DNA from: Zygnema circumcarinatum
Taxonomy: Eukaryota > Streptophyta > Zygnematophyceae > Zygnematales > Zygnemataceae
Length of the DNA stretch: 64,000 nucleotides
Assembly (NCBI GenBank): GCA_037447605.1
Contig: CM074807.1
Coordinates: forward strand, 2,510,141-2,574,140
Reading direction: 5' to 3'
Of this stretch, positions 13,562 to 26,200 are shown piece by piece. A model generated the notes under the pieces. It searched no databases and was not told the origin of the DNA. It saw only the letters and a list, made by a program, of their open reading frames with translations. How positions within the stretch are numbered: the stretch's first letter is position 1; each line of letters opens with the position of its first letter. The position numbers and the translations under genes were made by a program.

Positions 13562-15465
13562 TTAGAAGAGAGATGTGCTCTTGCCCTTCTTGTCTCCACC
13601 GATTTCGAAGTGCTTGCAACGCTGCATAAGTCATAAAAGAAGACAGTTCAGTTATAGCAGCCAGTATTGCACGCAAACCAGACCAAGCCATAGACTTGAC
13701 GAGGACAGGAGTGCTTAAGACCCAATAGAGCTGACTCCAAGCCAGAATTAAAACCACATACAACTACAAACAGTACTTTCCTTAAACAAAAAATCTGCTC
13801 AAAGAACTGATATTCTGAAGCAAGAACTCACAAAAGGCATCGGCAATGTATAACTGCAGTAAGTGCATGTGCATATGCGTGTGTCCCGCCCCTACTGCCC
13901 GCTGCCAGCCTCTTTGCTCCTAAGTATCCTGAATACTGCTGCATGTGCCATTCTCTAATTCATAATCCAATGTTGTCACACTCTGAAACACATGAGCAGG
14001 CTAGTGTTCCTTCTGAAGTTGGTGACGGGGAAATTACCTTGATTGGATGTTGGTGCACGTGCTTGCAGGTCTGACATTGCAGTCTCAGCACAATCTTCTT
14101 CGTTGTCTTAGCCTGTAAGCTCCAACCCACGGACATACGTCGTAACGTGTCAACACATGCTAGCGATAACATCTCATATCCAATCTAAGCCAGAGATTAC
14201 AGACTCCATAGCTCCATAGACTCGGAAGCTCTCGACTGCTTGAAAACATGTTCAACAAATCCTACGACACATACTCTGACAGAAAATGACTCTGACAGAA
14301 GGCTGAGGTGCAGCTAAGGAACAACTAAACCTCTGACTTGAGGAAGACTCCGTGGAAGTGTCAACCTACCTTTTTGTGAAAGACGGGCTTTGTCTGTCCT
14401 CCGAACCCTGACTGCTTCCGGTCATATCGCCGCTTCCCTGCAACAAGAAGAATGAACTGACATGAGGCGTGCAGGACCCAAGAAAAACAGCCCTTGTCAC
14501 TAATAGACACAGGGCAAAAGCACGTAAATAGGAAATGCATCAAAGTCTACATTGGTATTGCAGGGATGGGCCAATAGCCCCATCAGTGGATCAATGGGTT
14601 CAAATGAAGAAAGCTCACCCTGGACATAAAGGCTATCCTTTCCCTTCTTGTATTGTGTCACCTTATGCAGAGTGTGCTTCTTGCAGTCCTTCCCCCTGCA
14701 GAAAGTTTTCTTTGTCTTCGGCACGTTCACCTGGAAGGAAACCGGAAGACAAACAAGAATAAAATGCAGAACAGGTGAAAAAGGGAGAAGAGGGGAGATG
14801 GAAAGAGAGAAAGAGAGAGAGAACTAGAGAAAAGCGAGAGAACAAGGGAGTGGGGGAAAAGCGGACGAGCTATATTCCAAAAAAAAATATTTCAAGTCAA
14901 ATTTCAAAGCCAAGATGAAAGTCCACACGACAAGTTCAAATTCCCATCCTGAACGCCAATGTTCCAGCCACCAATGGGGTCATATTCAAACAGCAATCGC
15001 CACCTCCACATGCAGGAGGAACCTGATATTGAATGTAGCTCGTAATATAGCAACGCCCCGACTAGCGGGGTGCTGTAGACTTCACAAAAAGCACCAATCC
15101 CTCGCGCAATCGCTCTTTTACTTCTAAATATCATATTCAAAACTTTGAAATAAAAGGGATGAAATCAAGTTGATTTAGACAGCCGCTCTAACTCCTTCAA
15201 TATGCCATGACATAACGATCAGGTGTGCACCTAAGGAAGTCAGACGGAGAAAATCCTCGACTAATTTCTTTCGAAATATTGTAGAGGCATGAGCTTCCCA
15301 AAAAAACATCAGTTTCGGCGGATTCCACATTGGGTCTTGAAACAGCAGAAACAGCATCAGGAATTTATGGGTCCGTTCAGGAGGTTCTAAAAGAATGTGA
15401 GTTCCGTAATCTAGACAGCCTTCAGCCATCTGTCGCCAAATCTTCAAAGTTGTGAATTCTACCAT
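13562..15465 (-). CDS. RPL36A: 60S ribosomal protein eL42 (L36a/L44)
   Basis: Cytosolic large-subunit protein with a zinc-ribbon fold near the ribosomal E site. Exons on the minus strand: 15463-15465 (ATG alone), 14619-14730, 14370-14437, 14038-14112, 13562-13621; sum 318 nt, 105 aa, the canonical family length. Readable motifs: [67 protein letters not shown] and [18 protein letters not shown]. Zinc-binding Cys pairs are present. The initiator exon is inferred: the next exon begins GTGAAC, as in other eL42 genes where the ATG ends exon 1, and the only suitable ATG followed by GT upstream is at 15463. Exons 2-5 are certain; the ATG exon is moderately sure. Confidence 0.93.
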
Positions 15466-16245
15466 CCGTCTGAACAGGCATAGGGGCGACGTCTCGACAT
15501 ATCAGACTTGACGCGTAATGACAAAGGTAGACATAGTTCGCCGAGCGGTCGTCGCCTTTGCGGCTTTACACATCCGTCCAGAAACTACGAGACCGGTACT
15601 ACCGTTCACCAACACCTATCAGCTCCACTCGTATGACTATTATCTCCATCAGTACGCTACTTATAAGGCGAAGCTCTGCCTCTCCATTCCCAGCCATTCC
15701 CGAGTGCAAAACGCTAGCATCAACATCACACCAGCAGCCCAAGAAACCTCCCCAGCCGTCCAGTTTTTTGCTTCACCAGTCATGCCTGCAAATCCGTCGC
15801 CTCAACTCCACGCAACCCTAAAAAACACCTTTGAACAGCAAAAGCCTCCACCAGAACCTGAATCGTCTCACACAGGGAGAGATAGAGGAGAAGCAACGGA
15901 GCCAGGAAGGAGCACCCACCATGGCGGCGATCCTGGAAGCAGCGCCGGGCAGCGCAACAGAGAGGGAGAGAGCTTCCTCCGCGCCGCTGCTCGCCCTAAA
16001 TGGAACCAAGGGGGTTCAGCCGGGATCAACGGGGAGAGTGGAACTTGGGGGTCCACCAAAATCCAGCGGAGATTCCGGGCAAGGTAGATCGCAAGATCAA
16101 CCAGCCGCGGATTTGTCGCTAATGAGTGACATGGACGTTGGTACTGGCCACTGGAGGACGTGGTCGGTTGGAAACGGACACTTCCGGGACGCCCTTGGGC
16201 GCCTCTGAGTGCAGGCTGGCTCGTCGGGCACTCCCCCTTCTGTGA
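15466..16245. promoter_or_regulatory. Divergent upstream region of eL42 and S1P
   Basis: About 780 bp between the inferred eL42 initiator and the S1P start. A 189-codon plus frame (15518-16087) has no recognisable similarity and is probably the S1P leader. No TATA box is obvious. Confidence 0.4.
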
Positions 16246-19200
16246 ATGGGCCCTGCAGAGAGCAGCATTTCTTCTCCAGGGAGGAGGCGGAGGAGGCGCA
16301 GGATGCGGTGGGGTTGCCACGTGGCAGCTGTCACGGCCTTCTTTCTGGCGGTATGGCCGGCTGCAAATCCAGGCTCCCTGCCTGACACCTGTCTGTCGGA
16401 CATGGAAGGAGCGTGGAGCTATGGAGAGGAGGAGGAGGTGGCATGGAGGAGTGGTGAAAGATGCAGGCAAGCCATGGGAGGGGAGGGAGGCTGCACTTCA
16501 GAAAACGTTTCAACGCTTTCTGGTCAGCAGTTTTTGCAAGCTGGCGGAATGTTGCAAGGAAAAGTTGCATTACAGGAAATGCAGTCGGGAAGTGGGGAGG
16601 CTGGAACGTCTGAAATTAAGGGGAAGAAAGCAGGAGATTTGGATGGAGGAAGGAGGGAGGAGGATGAGGGCGGTTCGAAAGAGGGGAGGGGTGACAAATT
16701 GAAGAAGGAGCATCAGCAAGGAGAAAAGCTGGTTCGGCAGGAGGTTGAGAGTGAGTGGATTGTGAGGTTTCGAGAATACAGAAATGCAGGGCAACATTTT
16801 GAGGCCCTGGTTGCTCATTTAGGGCAGCCTGAAGCTGGCTCATGGGGGTGGGTGGAGAGACGGAACCCTGCCGTCGCCTATCCAACGGACTTTGGGGTGG
16901 TTACATTTGCAAAGGCAGTTGAAGAAAGTCTCAAGCAGCAATTAATGAAACTTCCATCTGTGAAGGATCTTCACCCACAAATGAAGTTTACGCGAATTCT
17001 TATGGTTGCCGACGATGTTAAACACGAAATGGCAGACGGGAAAGGAACTGAGGGGACGCAGAGCAGGCATAAAAGCCCTGGAAATTGTGAGGGAAAAGCC
17101 GGATCAAAACAGGGAAGTACCGCAGACGGTGGAACCGTTGGAAAGAGGAAGCGGGCTGGCGAGAGAAGTGGACTTGGAAAGGCACGAGGAAGGTTGCACA
17201 CACGCCTGTCGTGGGGGACTAGCTCAAGCGAATGCGAGGGCTCTGAAACATCACAGTCGGAGGAGTTAAAGGCTCCCTATTGGGGAAACATTTCACTTGC
17301 GGAAAGTGAACGTAGAAGACTGCTTCAGGTGACAGCTATGTGTTCTGGGTCGTGGGGAGGCAACACCTTTAGAGCTCTTTGTCGTTGCTGCGTTTAGAGT
17401 ACATTGCTGCTCTCTTCTATGCATAAATTGCTAACATATTAACGAACGCAACAATGGTAAAGGAGAATAACCACCCGCAATGGCTTAGAAAGAGCCTCGC
17501 TCGGCTGGTATGTGAGGGGAGCAGGTATCCAAGTCGCAGATCACGGCTCTCTTTGAGGCAGAGAAACTTTGGGCGAGAGGATTTTCAGGAGCTGGCGTGC
17601 GTATGGCTGTGTTTGACACGGGTGTGCGGCAAGATCATCCTCATTTCCGCAATATAAAGGTATGCTTTCTAAGTCAATTTTGGACATGTTAAGCGTTTTC
17701 TGAGTGACAAAAAGTAAGTCCCATAAATTAAATCCATCACGTAACAATTGAGAATTCCACAGTTTTTACAAACATTTTTAGGCTGACGGAGGTTGACCTG
17801 GCTTTATGGAAGAGTCTCGTGCTTTAAGTCTATGGACAGTGGCCAGTCCAAGCCCGATTCACATTGGGCTTGACTGAGCTTGTGGAAATCTGCCAAGAAT
17901 GACTCAGAGGGCATAGAGGGCCGGAATGCTGAACTTGAACATGGCGAAAGCAGGCGTAAGAGGCATGGGGCTCATGATCTGAGTCCCGAATGGTAGCAAC
18001 GTTGCATATTTGGGAAGCTGCATTTCTATCATCAAAACAGACCTATATGGCTCATCGAGTTGGGAGGAATGACTAGAAATAGTTGACACAGCTCGGCATT
18101 AGCCCACCCACACACTAGTGCTTAAAAGGAAGACGATGAAAGACTTTGCATCAAACGGTATCAGGTGTGAAACCTTTCTGAAGTGCACTAAATGACGTTT
18201 ACAGGCCGGCAATGATGATAATCAGATTTTTTTGAGGTTGCACGAGAGCAGTTGCATTTTAGCGCCCCAAGTCTCTGTCGTGTTGTTTCACCGTGACGTG
18301 GAGAAGCATGCAAATTATATCTGGAAGGACTTAAGGGAATGTTACGCATCAATGCGTTCCTTGCTATGTCATGCATAATGCTGTCTGTCGATTGGCACGC
18401 GGAATTCAATAAATGTTCAGGTATCGAGTGAAATCATACCAATTAGTTCTGAAGATGGTGGTAATTGTTACAGACTTATCTAAGGAGAAGGAATAGTGAT
18501 GACAGTAACAGCGTGACAGCGATTGCCTCCCTTGTTTCATGCATGGATGGTTGGCTCACCCCTTGACGTGTTTGCTGGACTGGGGACGTGCAGGAGCGCA
18601 CCAATTGGACCAATGAGGATACTCTCAATGACAGTTTGGGCCATGGCACCTTTGTTGCAGGAGTAATTGCCGGCCAAGACTCGCAGTGCCGGGGTTTTGC
18701 ACCTGACGCTGAAATATATGCTTTTCGAGTGTTTACAAATGCACAGGTGCTGCAGGTTCTTGGAAGCTGCTCTTGAAGGCAATGGAGCTTTTGACCTTTC
18801 GCCGCATTTCAATTGCTGGCGAGTTTCCAACTGAGGGTGTTGGTGGTGAGCAGGTATCATACACATCATGGTTTTTGGATGCATTCAACTATGCTATGGC
18901 GACACGAATGCACGTGCTCAATCTAAGCATTGGTGGTCCTGACTACTTGGACCGGCCATTTGTCGAGAAGGTCCTAATCGCAACCTTTTCATCCTTTTCA
19001 TCTTTCATCTTGTGTAGCGTGCCCATCTCTACCACCGATGGGCAGAGGATGCTATTATTTCCACGAATGGACTATTGTCCCATAAGGCTAGGCTTCTGTT
19101 TAGCCGTAAACTTGCTTTACAAACGTTGAGGTGCCCATGTTGTGGACAGTGGTGTCAGGGCGGCAGGTTTGGGAGTTAACGGCTAACAACATCATCATGG

Positions 19201-22200
19201 TGTCAGCCATTGGCAATGATGGCCCATTGTATGGCACTCTCAACAACCCCGCCGATCAGATGGATGTCATAGGCGTGGGCGGCATCGATTACAGCAACCA
19301 TATTGCATCCTTTTCCTCTCGAGGGATGAGCACTTGGGAGCTGCCCCACGGGTGAGCTGAAGAACATGTTGAGCTGTTCTGGATGTGAATTTTTCTTGTG
19401 ATGCAAGCTATAAATCGACTTCTCTACTGTTAAGTGTCAGGGCCTTCTTTTGTCCAACCTAGGCTTAAGCTGAAAGTTAAACTCAAATTAGTTTTCACGA
19501 TTCGCATGTTATGCCTGTCCAAACATGCTCCGATGAATAGCGGGTGAAACTGCAAGCATGTAAACACTTAACCATGCATTCGCAAGCTCCAAATCCATTT
19601 GGCTTGCCTCCTTCAAACACCCAAATTCCCTCCACCCTCCCTCTTGGCAGCTATGGCCGAGTAAAACCCGATGTGGTAGCGTATGGCCGAGAGGTAGTAG
19701 GCTCCAAAATTGGCGGCGGCTGCAAGAGCCTTTCCGGCACATCCGTGGCCTCCCCTGTAGTGGCCGGCGCTGTGTGCCTACTGGCGAGTGTGGTGCCGGA
19801 AACCAAGCGCTGGGAGGTTCTGAACCCTGCCAGCATGAAGCAGGCTCTGGTGGAGGGAGCCCTACGCCTAGATGGGCCCCATATGTATGAGCAGGGGGCT
19901 GGTCGGCTCAATTTGTGAGTCCTATAATGGCCTGCAGCTCACTTTGCCTTTTGCTGTATGCGGGCCCTATCGAGTTCGCATCTGACAACTCTCTTATAGG
20001 GAGCAGGCTGGGGGCCTATGCAGTGCTTGCCAGCTACAGGCCGAGAGCAAGCATCTTTCCTGCAGCCTTGGACCTGACAGATTGCCCCTATGCATGGCCA
20101 TTCTGCCGTCAACCTCTCTATTCTGGGGCAATGCCGCTCATGTTCAATGCTACCATCCTTAACGGTATGGGAGTGGTGGGATGGTTGGAGTCACCCCCTA
20201 TATGGGAGCCCACACTCCCAGCAGGGAAGATGCTGGATGTGCAATTTACATACTCAGATGTTATCTGGCCTTGGACCGGCTACTTGGGTCTCTACCTTAG
20301 GGTGAAGCCGGAGGGGCAGCATTATTCAGGAAGCATAGAGGGGGAGGTTTCTTTTACAGTGGTCTCTCCCCCAGGGTCTGGAGAAGTTGCGCAGCGTAAA
20401 TGGACTTGCAAGCTGCCCTTAAAGGTGGCAGTCATACCAACCCCTCCTCGCGCACAGCGCATTCTGTGGGATCAGTTCCATAGCATTCACTACCCTCCGG
20501 GATACATCCCACGCGATTCGTTAGATGTTCGAAATGACATTCTGGACTGGCATGGGGATCATCCTCACACCAACTATCATGGTTTGTATGATGCTCTGCG
20601 CGAGAGAGGGTATTTTGTGGAGATTCTTGGGTCGCCGTTCACATGCTTTGATGCGCGCCAATATGGCACCTTGTTGCTGGTGGATTTGGAGGATCACTAC
20701 TTTGAGGAGGAGGTGAGTGGCTTCTTTGGCACACTGTACCACATCTAATTCTATATACCGAATTCACTTTTGCTATTTCTCATCTCCCTGCCCATTGTTA
20801 CATTCCTTAGTATGGATCGTAGGATGACTTGAAACCCGGTCGTCCAAGTGTGCAGGTGGAGAAGCTTCGTCGTGACGTGCAGGAGGAGGGTTTGGGCCTC
20901 ATTGTATTTGCGGAATGGTATCATGTTGACACCATGGTAAAGATGAAGTTTTTTGATGACAACACTCGCAGCTGGTGGACTCCCGCAACAGGAGGGGCGA
21001 ATATTCCGGCTCTGAATTTGCTTCTTGCGCCACATAACATCGCTTTCGGCGACTCTGTCCTTTCCGGCCTTTTCTCACTCGGGGGAGAGAGAGCACAGTA
21101 CTCCTCAGGGACAGACCTTCGGCGGTTTCCAAAAGGTGGTTTTGTTCACCGCTTCCTCTTCCATGATACAGTCGGCACAGCAGGCGGTATGGTTTCTTCA
21201 AGGAGTACTACGGTACGACCACAGGTGTGTGACTAAATCCCGTTGTAGATCCCGTTGGTGTGCATGCTGTAGTCTTCATTACACGGTTGTTAGAAATTAT
21301 ATTCAAAGGAGGCATCGTCGAATGTGTGGCTAATCGAGGCTCTGCGATGGTCGGGAGCAGGGGGAAGCCTCTATTCTCGGTCTCTGCGAATCGGGGAGGG
21401 GGCGTATTGCTGTCTTCGGGGACTCCAACTGCCTCGACTCATCACATATGGTAACAGCGTGCTATTGGCTACTGAAAAAATTTCTTTCCTTTACCACTTT
21501 GGGTGAGAGAGACGCGACTCTGTTTGCCTCCGTGAATGAGCTTTTGGAGCCTTTAGGCAGCAGCAACGATTCGCTTCCGCAGTTCAGAACTGACGTCAAC
21601 CTGAGCGCATACTCAGCAGTGTTGGGACACGAGCTCATATGCGGAAGTGATGCACCACTCAATTTGGTTGGCACGCCGGGCCTTTTAGGAGGCAACTACA
21701 GCAGGAATACCCCAAGCAGGAGCCACGCAGAGGAACAAATTGGGACTAATGACAAAAATCAGAAATCTGTATTGAATACAGTTGTAGGCATGAAGGCAGG
21801 GCATCCAACACAGGAAAGGCAGCAACTAGGTCCTCCTAAAGTAGAGTCAGAAAGATTGCCAGGTGGAAACAGGTTGGAGAAGCTTATAGAAACGGGAAAC
21901 TTTACTGCAAAAGCAAAGAAAGGTTTTATGATTCCGACACTGGTAGATCTTAACGCGAAATCAACGATCGATAGAGTGCATGTCACAGACCACGAAGTGG
22001 AGGATGGGTCTTCTCAAGGCAGAATAACGGAACGAGCAGGCGTGGAACTGAACGAGGATGGGCATACGCATACCTGGATAGGGAAAAACCAGAGGCTGCA
22101 TTTTACAGATGAGGTACGATTGGCAGCAATCTCCAGGACCTGTAAGAGTGCCAATAATCGTCGAGTTTATCCCAATCACGTCTTGTTGCCGTGTCCAGCA

Positions 22201-22588
22201 TCAGCTATGGTGCAGGTCAGAAGGCATCACTTGACTTTAAGCTGGCCCTTAGCTTAAGGAGATGAGTTTGCTGTGAGGTGGGGAATGCAGCTTGATGCCA
22301 CTATGGCAGCCTATCAGTGGTCCATTCCTCTACTCCTCTGCATTTTTGGTGAGTGCCTCTCACCTGAGTGGGTGGCTGCCTCAGAGAAGCTTCCAATTCA
22401 AAATTGCAGCTTCAGCTTCTTTTTGTTCACTCGGAACGCGATCTGGTCACAGTTTCCTGACGTAATGCCGTTTGCCAATTTCAGGCTTTTTGCTGCTTTG
22501 GAGTCTTTGGAGATTGACGCAAGGCAGGAAGCGCCGTCGACTTGGTCGGAAATTACCTGCAGGCCGAGGACTGCTATCGTCCATCTGA
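16246..22588 (+). CDS. S1P: Site-1 protease (membrane-bound subtilisin-like S8 protease)
   Basis: Golgi protease of the kexin-related SKI-1/S1P family that makes the first luminal cut in membrane-anchored bZIP and SREBP-type factors. Eleven exons: 16246-17328, 17525-17659, 18594-18746, 18854-18970, 19167-19351, 19651-19914, 20007-20712, 20856-21224, 21361-22215, 22291-22348, 22485-22588; 4,029 nt, 1,342 aa, phases close. An N-terminal signal segment ([18 protein letters not shown]) follows a run of Arg; ATG 16303 is an alternative start. Catalytic triad by order: Asp ~392 (AVFDTG), His ~423 (GHGTFVAG), Ser ~589 (SGTSVASP), with oxyanion Asn in [10 protein letters not shown]-terminal transmembrane helix is followed by a basic tail ([10 protein letters not shown]), assembled across exons 10-11. 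Plant orthologues are about 1,040 residues; the excess lies in the N-terminal prodomain and in exon 9. Confidence 0.95.
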
Positions 22589-23281
22589 TGTTATCCGTTA
22601 CAGCGTCACCCCTGCCTCTCCATTCGGCACAGCTGTTCAAGCCAGTTCTCGGCTGAGAACTTTAGGGTTTGGGCTCCTTCCTGCAGTACAATATAGTGCT
22701 TTCCGGCGTTATCTTGTTTTTGCTCGATCTGTTCAGCACAGGCGGCGCATTCTTTTTTCAAAAAAAAAATGAATAAAGTATTAACAGTTGACGATTAACA
22801 GTTGACGTATTGCAACACTCGTGGGCTTTCGCTTGGCCTAAAGCTCTACACATGCGGAGTCACCTCTGTGTGGGTTATCGCTGGTCAAAGGTTTTGAGTT
22901 GCCAGGGATTGACCCAAGATGAGGACTTGGGTTTCACGCTGCTGCTGCAAAATTTTCCACTCGCAGCGTCAAAATTATGCGCAATACAAAAAGTAAGCTA
23001 TGAGGCAAATCGAGTTCATGAACGACTCATGGCGAATTTGCAAGTCGAGTCTGTCCTACCACGCTGACGAATGAGTACTACCCCAAATCACACTACAAAG
23101 AAATGCCTCTTGCCTAAGTTAACGCCTGTACAAGAACACCACGTGTGCAGCTTCTTTGTTCCGCATGCTGTAACTCTGCCTCCATACATCCTCTCAGTAC
23201 CGCCTTCTTCCTCATACTCGGAGTGCTCCAGGCCTACTCCGGGTTCTGCAGTGCTCCGCTTTTGGCTGCCTACAAAAGTCA
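22589..23281. other. Convergent 3' region of S1P and SERAC1-like gene
   Basis: Tail-to-tail spacer. A polyadenylation signal AATAAA at 22772-22777 follows an A-rich run and suits S1P. No coding segment is recognised. Confidence 0.6.
22772..22777 (+). terminator. Polyadenylation signal candidate (S1P)
   Basis: AATAAA 184 bp after the S1P stop codon, preceded by an A-run and followed by TA-rich sequence. Confidence 0.5.
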
Positions 23282-26200
23282 TCACTTGGATGGGCCAATG
23301 CCAACACTTCCCGCTTCCGGTTCCGGCTCGGGCTGCCTCCTGGACTCATTTGGGAGAGCCCTCTGTACCGTTTGCAGGAATTGAAGTGTTCGAGAGTAAA
23401 TGACATCAGAAGGGGTTCGCGGTTTGCACGCGTTCACATGGTCGCTGTCCTCAAGCAGCTGCAAACCCCACGTGAAAGGCATTCGTCACTTCAAAATCCG
23501 CTTTTATAGGGCAGCTTTTCTCGATAACTTAGATCTGTTTTACAGCATCTCAAATACTCCCAACCTTCTCTCAGATTTGCTTTAATGCTTTTGTTAGCTT
23601 TGCTTCAAGAATTTCCGCATGTTCCAAAATGCACTTTTTTCTCTGGAGTGATCCTAGTACAGCCATTGGAATTTGAGCCCCAACCAGTTTGGCAATCAGT
23701 TCTTACCACAATATCACCGTAACCTGGATAGGCCGACTCTAGCGGGACGATTTCCATTTTGAGAGCAAGGCCTCCATATGTGCGGACCACAGGTGAGCGC
23801 ATGCTCTGCAGAGTCATCTCATGCCAGGCACTGCCATCAGCAGTGTTCTTCATGTGCGAGAGTTTGGAGAGTCTAGCAGAATGAAACTGCACCAAGGAAA
23901 GGCAAACAAATTTCTACCATCCTCTCACCTCAGAGAAGCTAATAACCGCCACTTGGCCTTTCTGATGAAGCTGCTTCACTATTCGGTTGAGCTCATCCAG
24001 GCGTGGCGATACGCTCCTTAGATCCTCAACCTATCGACCCGAAGAAAGAGGCATTTAGTGCTGTTCTCAAAAAATCTTCAGGCTTAACAATAGTCTCAGC
24101 ACAGGAGTAAAAAGTCTACTAACCGATGGGGCAGGGCGCAGAACAAGGCCCATTCGCCAAGGCATGTCAGCCAGGCGGCTTCCAAAATGTGGCACGGAAA
24201 AAAACACCTGAAGACACCCGAGTCCTCTCCTTCAGTGAGACCCTCTGCCCAACATTCAGCTCTCTACTAGGGCTGCAAATTGAGCTTGAGGCAAGTGTAG
24301 TGTGTGGGACACTAACCATGCCCCGAGTGTGCTCCACCAGGCGGCGGTATTTTGGATCATGTTGTGCTAGCAGCAGCATCTGCTTTGCAACAAGCCCCCC
24401 CATGCTGGCAGCCCCCCCGTTTCGTTTAGCCAGATAAAGTTAAAGTCCATGAAACCCACGTTACTTGCAACAGTGTAGTCGCTAAGCTCTTGATGAATAC
24501 ACACCTGTGGCAAACAAACACTACCGGCCGTTGCCCTACTCCAGCGGCCCACAGTTTGGGAAGAAGCATCACACTCAAATCCTGCAACGCCAATGTTTCC
24601 CAAAACAGACGAGTCGGAGGAAACAAGCGTGTCAAGCCCCAGTAACCCACTTATATTGATGCCCCGTTCTTGCAAGAGTAAGAAGCAGGTAGAGAACATA
24701 CTCTCAGAGGTAAGGTGGCGCCGTTCCACTCCGACAGATTGGTCTGCAGGCACATAAAACCATCTGAGAAATGGTTCCCCACCACTAACAGCGCACAGCT
24801 TGCCTTGTTAAAGTCCATAAACTGGCAGTTCAATACAACGTATAAGTAAAGCATGAAAGTAAGTTCGGCAAAGTAAGACGCATACATGCAGTGCGAAATT
24901 CTTTAACACACCTTGTACTTGATGCTGAGCAGGCGCGCATTGGGAAAGTCTTGTGCCAACCAGTCCTGTGGCCAAGAAGTCCCCTCCTGCCCTCCTTTCT
25001 CATCTATCTCCCCAACATCCGCCGGATCCGCCACTCGCCATGTCTTGAAGGGCCCTCCACAAAGGCCATGCAAGAACACTACATCCAGCTGAGGATCAGA
25101 CACAGTAGAAGGAGTGGACAGGAGAAACACTCCATCTTCATAGCGCAGGGGCACCTCCGCATACTTGTGCATTTTACCAATATGTTGCAAGCATGCTTGC
25201 GCATAACTGCGGCTCTTCCTGTCAGTGCAGCCTTCCTCCTCTCCCTTCACGCACCTCTCCAGCCATTCTATCCATTCTCTGTCACTAGAAATGATGGCCA
25301 GGGCTGACTGGTGGGCTGAGAGTAGCTTTAGCAACCGAAGAGCATGCCTCTTTGCGGACCATTCTGGCGGGCAGCTCTCAAGTTTAGCCCGCAACAAGAT
25401 GCGTCTCAGAAGCACCAAACCTCCTGCACTGATGATGTGCTCCTGGCGAGATGGATCCTCAGCTACAAGTTCAGCGAGAGATTTCAGTGCTCTTGTTACA
25501 GCGTTTTCTGAGCTTAACTTTAACCGCCCTTTCTCTTTAGCTGCCACCGGCGCGTCCCTTTCTCGTTTGTTCACAGCCTCGTTCTTTACTTCTTGCCTGT
25601 GCCCTCCAGCAGCTGCCTCCTCAGCAACCACTCGAGCAAGCTGCGCTGCTGCCACTGCTGCTTGCTGCACAATTTGCTCCTGTGTAAGCCTCCCCTACCC
25701 AATCTGTCAGTTTCATAGAAAGTAGACATTTTGGCGCAGCTCTGCTAGGCTCGGGAGAAGTGCTGAACCTGCAGGGCCTCGTGTTTGGTAGGCAAGCTCC
25801 GAGACGCCTCCCCTGTCCGGGGTAAGAGCACAGTCAGCAGTTTGGCCAGCCATGCCTTGGCCAGCGTGTCTCCCATTCCCCCCTCGTCTCGCAAGATTCC
25901 ATCCAGCACCTGCGACCCAACTTTGCGCATGTCTAACAGTGACTGCTTATCACAGCTCCAATGCATAAGCAGGCCTGACCAGCGCCTTGCTTCCTCAGGC
26001 AGCAAGTCGGGGCCATGTAGCAGAAGAGCGTCCAATACTCTAGCTACAGCTCGTTGCAAGTCCAGCTCACTCTCCTCTGAAAGGGCCACCTCTCGCAGCT
26101 CACTGATCCCCGTGTTGCGCAACCAGTTCCGTGCCCTTTCACTGTGCTCAGCGCAAGCTGCAAGAGCTTCCAGCGCATGGCAAGCTAACCCTAAATCTTG

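Noticed and set aside
15518-16087. 189-codon plus-strand frame before S1P
   Set aside because: No domain or similarity; a different frame from S1P and likely leader sequence.
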